Shown piece by piece: positions 33,079-34,480 of a DNA stretch of 34,480 nt. Position 1 is the first letter of the stretch, and each line of letters starts with the position of its first letter. The position numbers and the translations under genes are program-made. The notes under the pieces are model-generated. The model saw only the letters and a list, made by a program, of their open reading frames with translations, was not told the origin of the DNA and did not search any database. The DNA is taken from contig JAQYDI010000006.1 of the NCBI GenBank assembly GCA_028724245.1, positions 1 through 34,480 of the forward strand. Direction: 5' to 3'. Source of the stretch: Lachnospiraceae bacterium (GTDB taxonomy: Bacteria > Bacillota > Clostridia > Lachnospirales > Lachnospiraceae).

Positions 33079-34008
33079 ATGAAGAATCAATATATGTTTT
33101 TTAAAGAACAAAAATTTGAAGAATGTGATTTGGGTGAATATAGTAAGAAAGATACATCTATTCCTCAAACAGATGTACACATTTATGAATTTGAATGTCA
33201 GGAAATAGAAAAATATAATGATGATAAAGCAAAAAAATTAGATGAATTAACAACGGTATTTGAACAGACATATGCGGGTTTGTTTCAAATAATCAATAGT
33301 GAAAGTTCACAATATTTTTGTAGTCAAATTTATCCGTTGGTTGTAAAATTTGAAACTAAATTAAGGTATGTGTTGTATATTTCCAGATCTTTATTTGAAA
33401 ATGGTAATGTTAATAAAGATTCCTTTCTTTTAGATGTGGACAGGAAGAAAAAAGAAATTGAGGAAATTGATTTCGGAAAAATATATGAGGCCATTTTTAC
33501 AGATAAAGATTTACAAGGGAAAGTTAAAGAACTCAATGGACGAAAATTAACAAAAGCTGATTTGATTAAAGAAGTTCAGTTAATGGATGAAAATACTATG
33601 TGGCGTCAAATTGTGGGGACAGGATACACATACATAGAAAATCATTTTCTTGAAATTATTAATTATAGAAATGATGTTATGCATAATCATCTTATGAGTT
33701 TTGAAGAATATGAAAAAGCTAAAATGGTTATGTGCCAGGCTATACAGGAATTAGATAGAGCGGTTAATGATAAATTAATTGATAATAACAATGATTATCT
33801 GAATGATGTAAATATAGTAGATGTTTTGAATGGTATATTTAAAGCCATGGGAACTTTTGCAAAGTATGTTAATGAAGCATCAAATTCGGAATATACAGCA
33901 AATATAGTAAAGACTTTATCTATGATAGGGGAAAAATTTGCAGAAAGTCTGGTGGTACAGGAGCAAGATGCAATAGAGAATCATGAGCAAAATGAAGAAA
34001 GTGATTAA
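33079..34008 (+). CDS. HEPN-domain-like protein, candidate toxin or defence RNase
   Basis: A 309-aa AT-rich-gene protein. YPLVVKFETKLRYVLYISRS (85-104) resembles the first helix of HEPN/Abi-type domains, and NYRNDVMHNHL contains the HEPN catalytic pattern R-N-x3-H (Arg197 to His202). HEPN proteins are metal-independent RNases in toxin-antitoxin, abortive-infection and CRISPR-linked systems. The C-terminal third is helical and acidic with no named domain. It lies 10 bp after rlmD and probably reads from it; the RBS (AGAGAGAAAC) is weak. A terminator follows. No partner antitoxin (e.g. MNT) is directly adjacent. Homology is inferred from motif only. Confidence 0.5.
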   Translation: MKNQYMFFKEQKFEECDLGEYSKKDTSIPQTDVHIYEFECQEIEKYNDDKAKKLDELTTVFEQTYAGLFQIINSESSQYFCSQIYPLVVKFETKLRYVLYISRSLFENGNVNKDSFLLDVDRKKKEIEEIDFGKIYEAIFTDKDLQGKVKELNGRKLTKADLIKEVQLMDENTMWRQIVGTGYTYIENHFLEIINYRNDVMHNHLMSFEEYEKAKMVMCQAIQELDRAVNDKLIDNNNDYLNDVNIVDVLNGIFKAMGTFAKYVNEASNSEYTANIVKTLSMIGEKFAESLVVQEQDAIENHEQNEESD

Positions 34009-34013
34009 GTAAG

Positions 34014-34043
34014 AATGGCTGGCAGAAATGCTAGCCATTTTTG
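34014..34043 (+). terminator. Terminator after the HEPN-like gene
   Basis: ATGGCTGGC (34015-34023) pairs with GCTAGCCAT (34030-34038), one G-U, 6-nt loop, then TTTTT. Confidence 0.65.
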
Positions 34044-34173
34044 GCGGTTACATGGAGCTGTTGTTCCAGAAAATGAAGAGGGGAAATTAGAAAGTAATAG
34101 ATTTGTTGGAGGGGAATTTTTAATAGTACAGACGGGGAACAACGGCTCCGGATTTGGGCTGTTTTTGTACTAA
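34015..34173 (+). CDS. Possible 52-aa small protein
   Basis: An open frame from ATG 34015 to TAA 34171-34173, starting MAGRNASHFWRLHG and ending NNGSGFGLFLY. There is no convincing RBS, and its start sits in a terminator arm and its end in another hairpin, so it may be a chance frame or a broken gene. Listed because no other gene covers this stretch. Confidence 0.2.
   Translation: MAGRNASHFWRLHGAVVPENEEGKLESNRFVGGEFLIVQTGNNGSGFGLFLY
34142..34167 (+). terminator. Second hairpin with T-run downstream of the HEPN-like gene
   Basis: ACGGCTC (34142-34148) pairs with GGGCTGT (34156-34162; two G-U) and is followed by TTTTT. An outer pair TAGTACA (34124-34130) and TGTACTA (34166-34172) encloses it. 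Confidence 0.5.
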
Positions 34174-34252
34174 ATATATAGAATTTAATATGATAAAATG
34201 CTACAATAAATTATCTTATTAGTGTAATTGCTGGAAACAGCGGAGGTGCTGT

Positions 34253-34459
34253 ATGATTAAAAACAATATAGAACTCGATGTTAAAGTAAAGTGCATGGAA
34301 GAAGGGATTACTCAGGCACAACTTGCAGAAAAGGTAGGAACATCTGCTCCTTATCTGAACAGAGTAATCAAGAATACAGATGGAGTCGTAAATAAGACTT
34401 TTGTTAGTATGATGGATCAATTAGGATATGACATCGAGATAATATACATTAAGAAATAA
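34253..34459 (+). CDS. Small XRE-family HTH regulator
   Basis: A 68-aa protein that is nearly all helix-turn-helix: GITQAQLAEKVGTSAPYLNR (about 19-38) is the DNA-binding core of the Cro/C1 (XRE) family, followed by a short helix and the tail IEIIYIKK. Start ATG 34253 follows GCGGAGGTGCT. Such small XRE proteins are common in mobile elements and toxin-antitoxin pairs. It may regulate the HEPN-like gene 244 bp upstream or genes beyond the window end. The codon use is AT-rich like its neighbour. Confidence 0.8.
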   Translation: MIKNNIELDVKVKCMEEGITQAQLAEKVGTSAPYLNRVIKNTDGVVNKTFVSMMDQLGYDIEIIYIKK

Positions 34460-34480
34460 TGGTAAGAGGAAGTGATGGTA

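Overview
The window reads as a chromosomal segment of an acetogenic Clostridia bacterium, most likely Lachnospiraceae. The reasons are an A. woodii-like Wood-Ljungdahl gene order (fhs-fchA-folD-rnfC2-metV-metF), a T-box leader before leuS, DUF1836 and YitT proteins, a UROD-family methyltransferase, and moderate GC with AT-rich intergenic DNA. The genus cannot be assigned from sequence alone.

Region 1 (1-6450) is the methyl branch of the Wood-Ljungdahl pathway. It holds the 3' end of formyl-THF synthetase, methenyl-THF cyclohydrolase (FchA), an NAD-type methylene-THF dehydrogenase that lacks the cyclohydrolase lysine, and a three-subunit methylene-THF reductase (RnfC2, MetV, MetF). A GcvH-like protein follows in which the lipoyl lysine is an arginine. 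fchA has its own promoter, preceded by a 13-bp direct repeat and followed by leader hairpins. Another hairpin pair separates folD from rnfC2, and strong terminators follow metF and gcvH.

Region 2 (6450-13980) is ordinary metabolism and regulation: a HAD phosphatase with a PucR-type regulator; a convergent UROD-family methyltransferase whose upstream region is rich in palindromes; NudC; an RluA/RluD pseudouridine synthase; and an AGCS amino-acid symporter with a promoter-proximal terminator in its leader.

Region 3 (14040-19910) holds an orphan lipoprotein solute-binding protein, two tandem paralogous SAM methyltransferases, a PRTase-like protein, a YitT membrane protein, and a short COG0523 GTPase coupled to a small protein.

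Region 4 (19910-31080) holds T-box-leuS, an MgtC-family protein, an unrecognised 255-aa protein, an NCS2 purine permease, an ECF S-component, a YerC/TrpR-like regulator, a DUF1836 protein, PcrA and a small acidic membrane protein.

Region 5 (31080-34480) starts with a 136-bp palindromic element predicted to fold as a cloverleaf. It is the complete-looking member of a dispersed intergenic repeat family (CTGTTCAGAGCCA and AGATTTGTAC cores). rlmD follows, and its C-terminal tail turns AT-rich right after the conserved methyltransferase core. The next genes, also AT-rich, are a HEPN-like protein with an RN-x3-H motif and a small XRE regulator. This looks like the left edge of a mobile or defence island joined at the 3' end of rlmD.

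The strongest candidates for something undescribed are the cloverleaf repeat family, the lysine-less GcvH beside the reductase operon, and the rlmD-tail/HEPN boundary. No CRISPR array, tRNA, rRNA or complete insertion sequence was seen.
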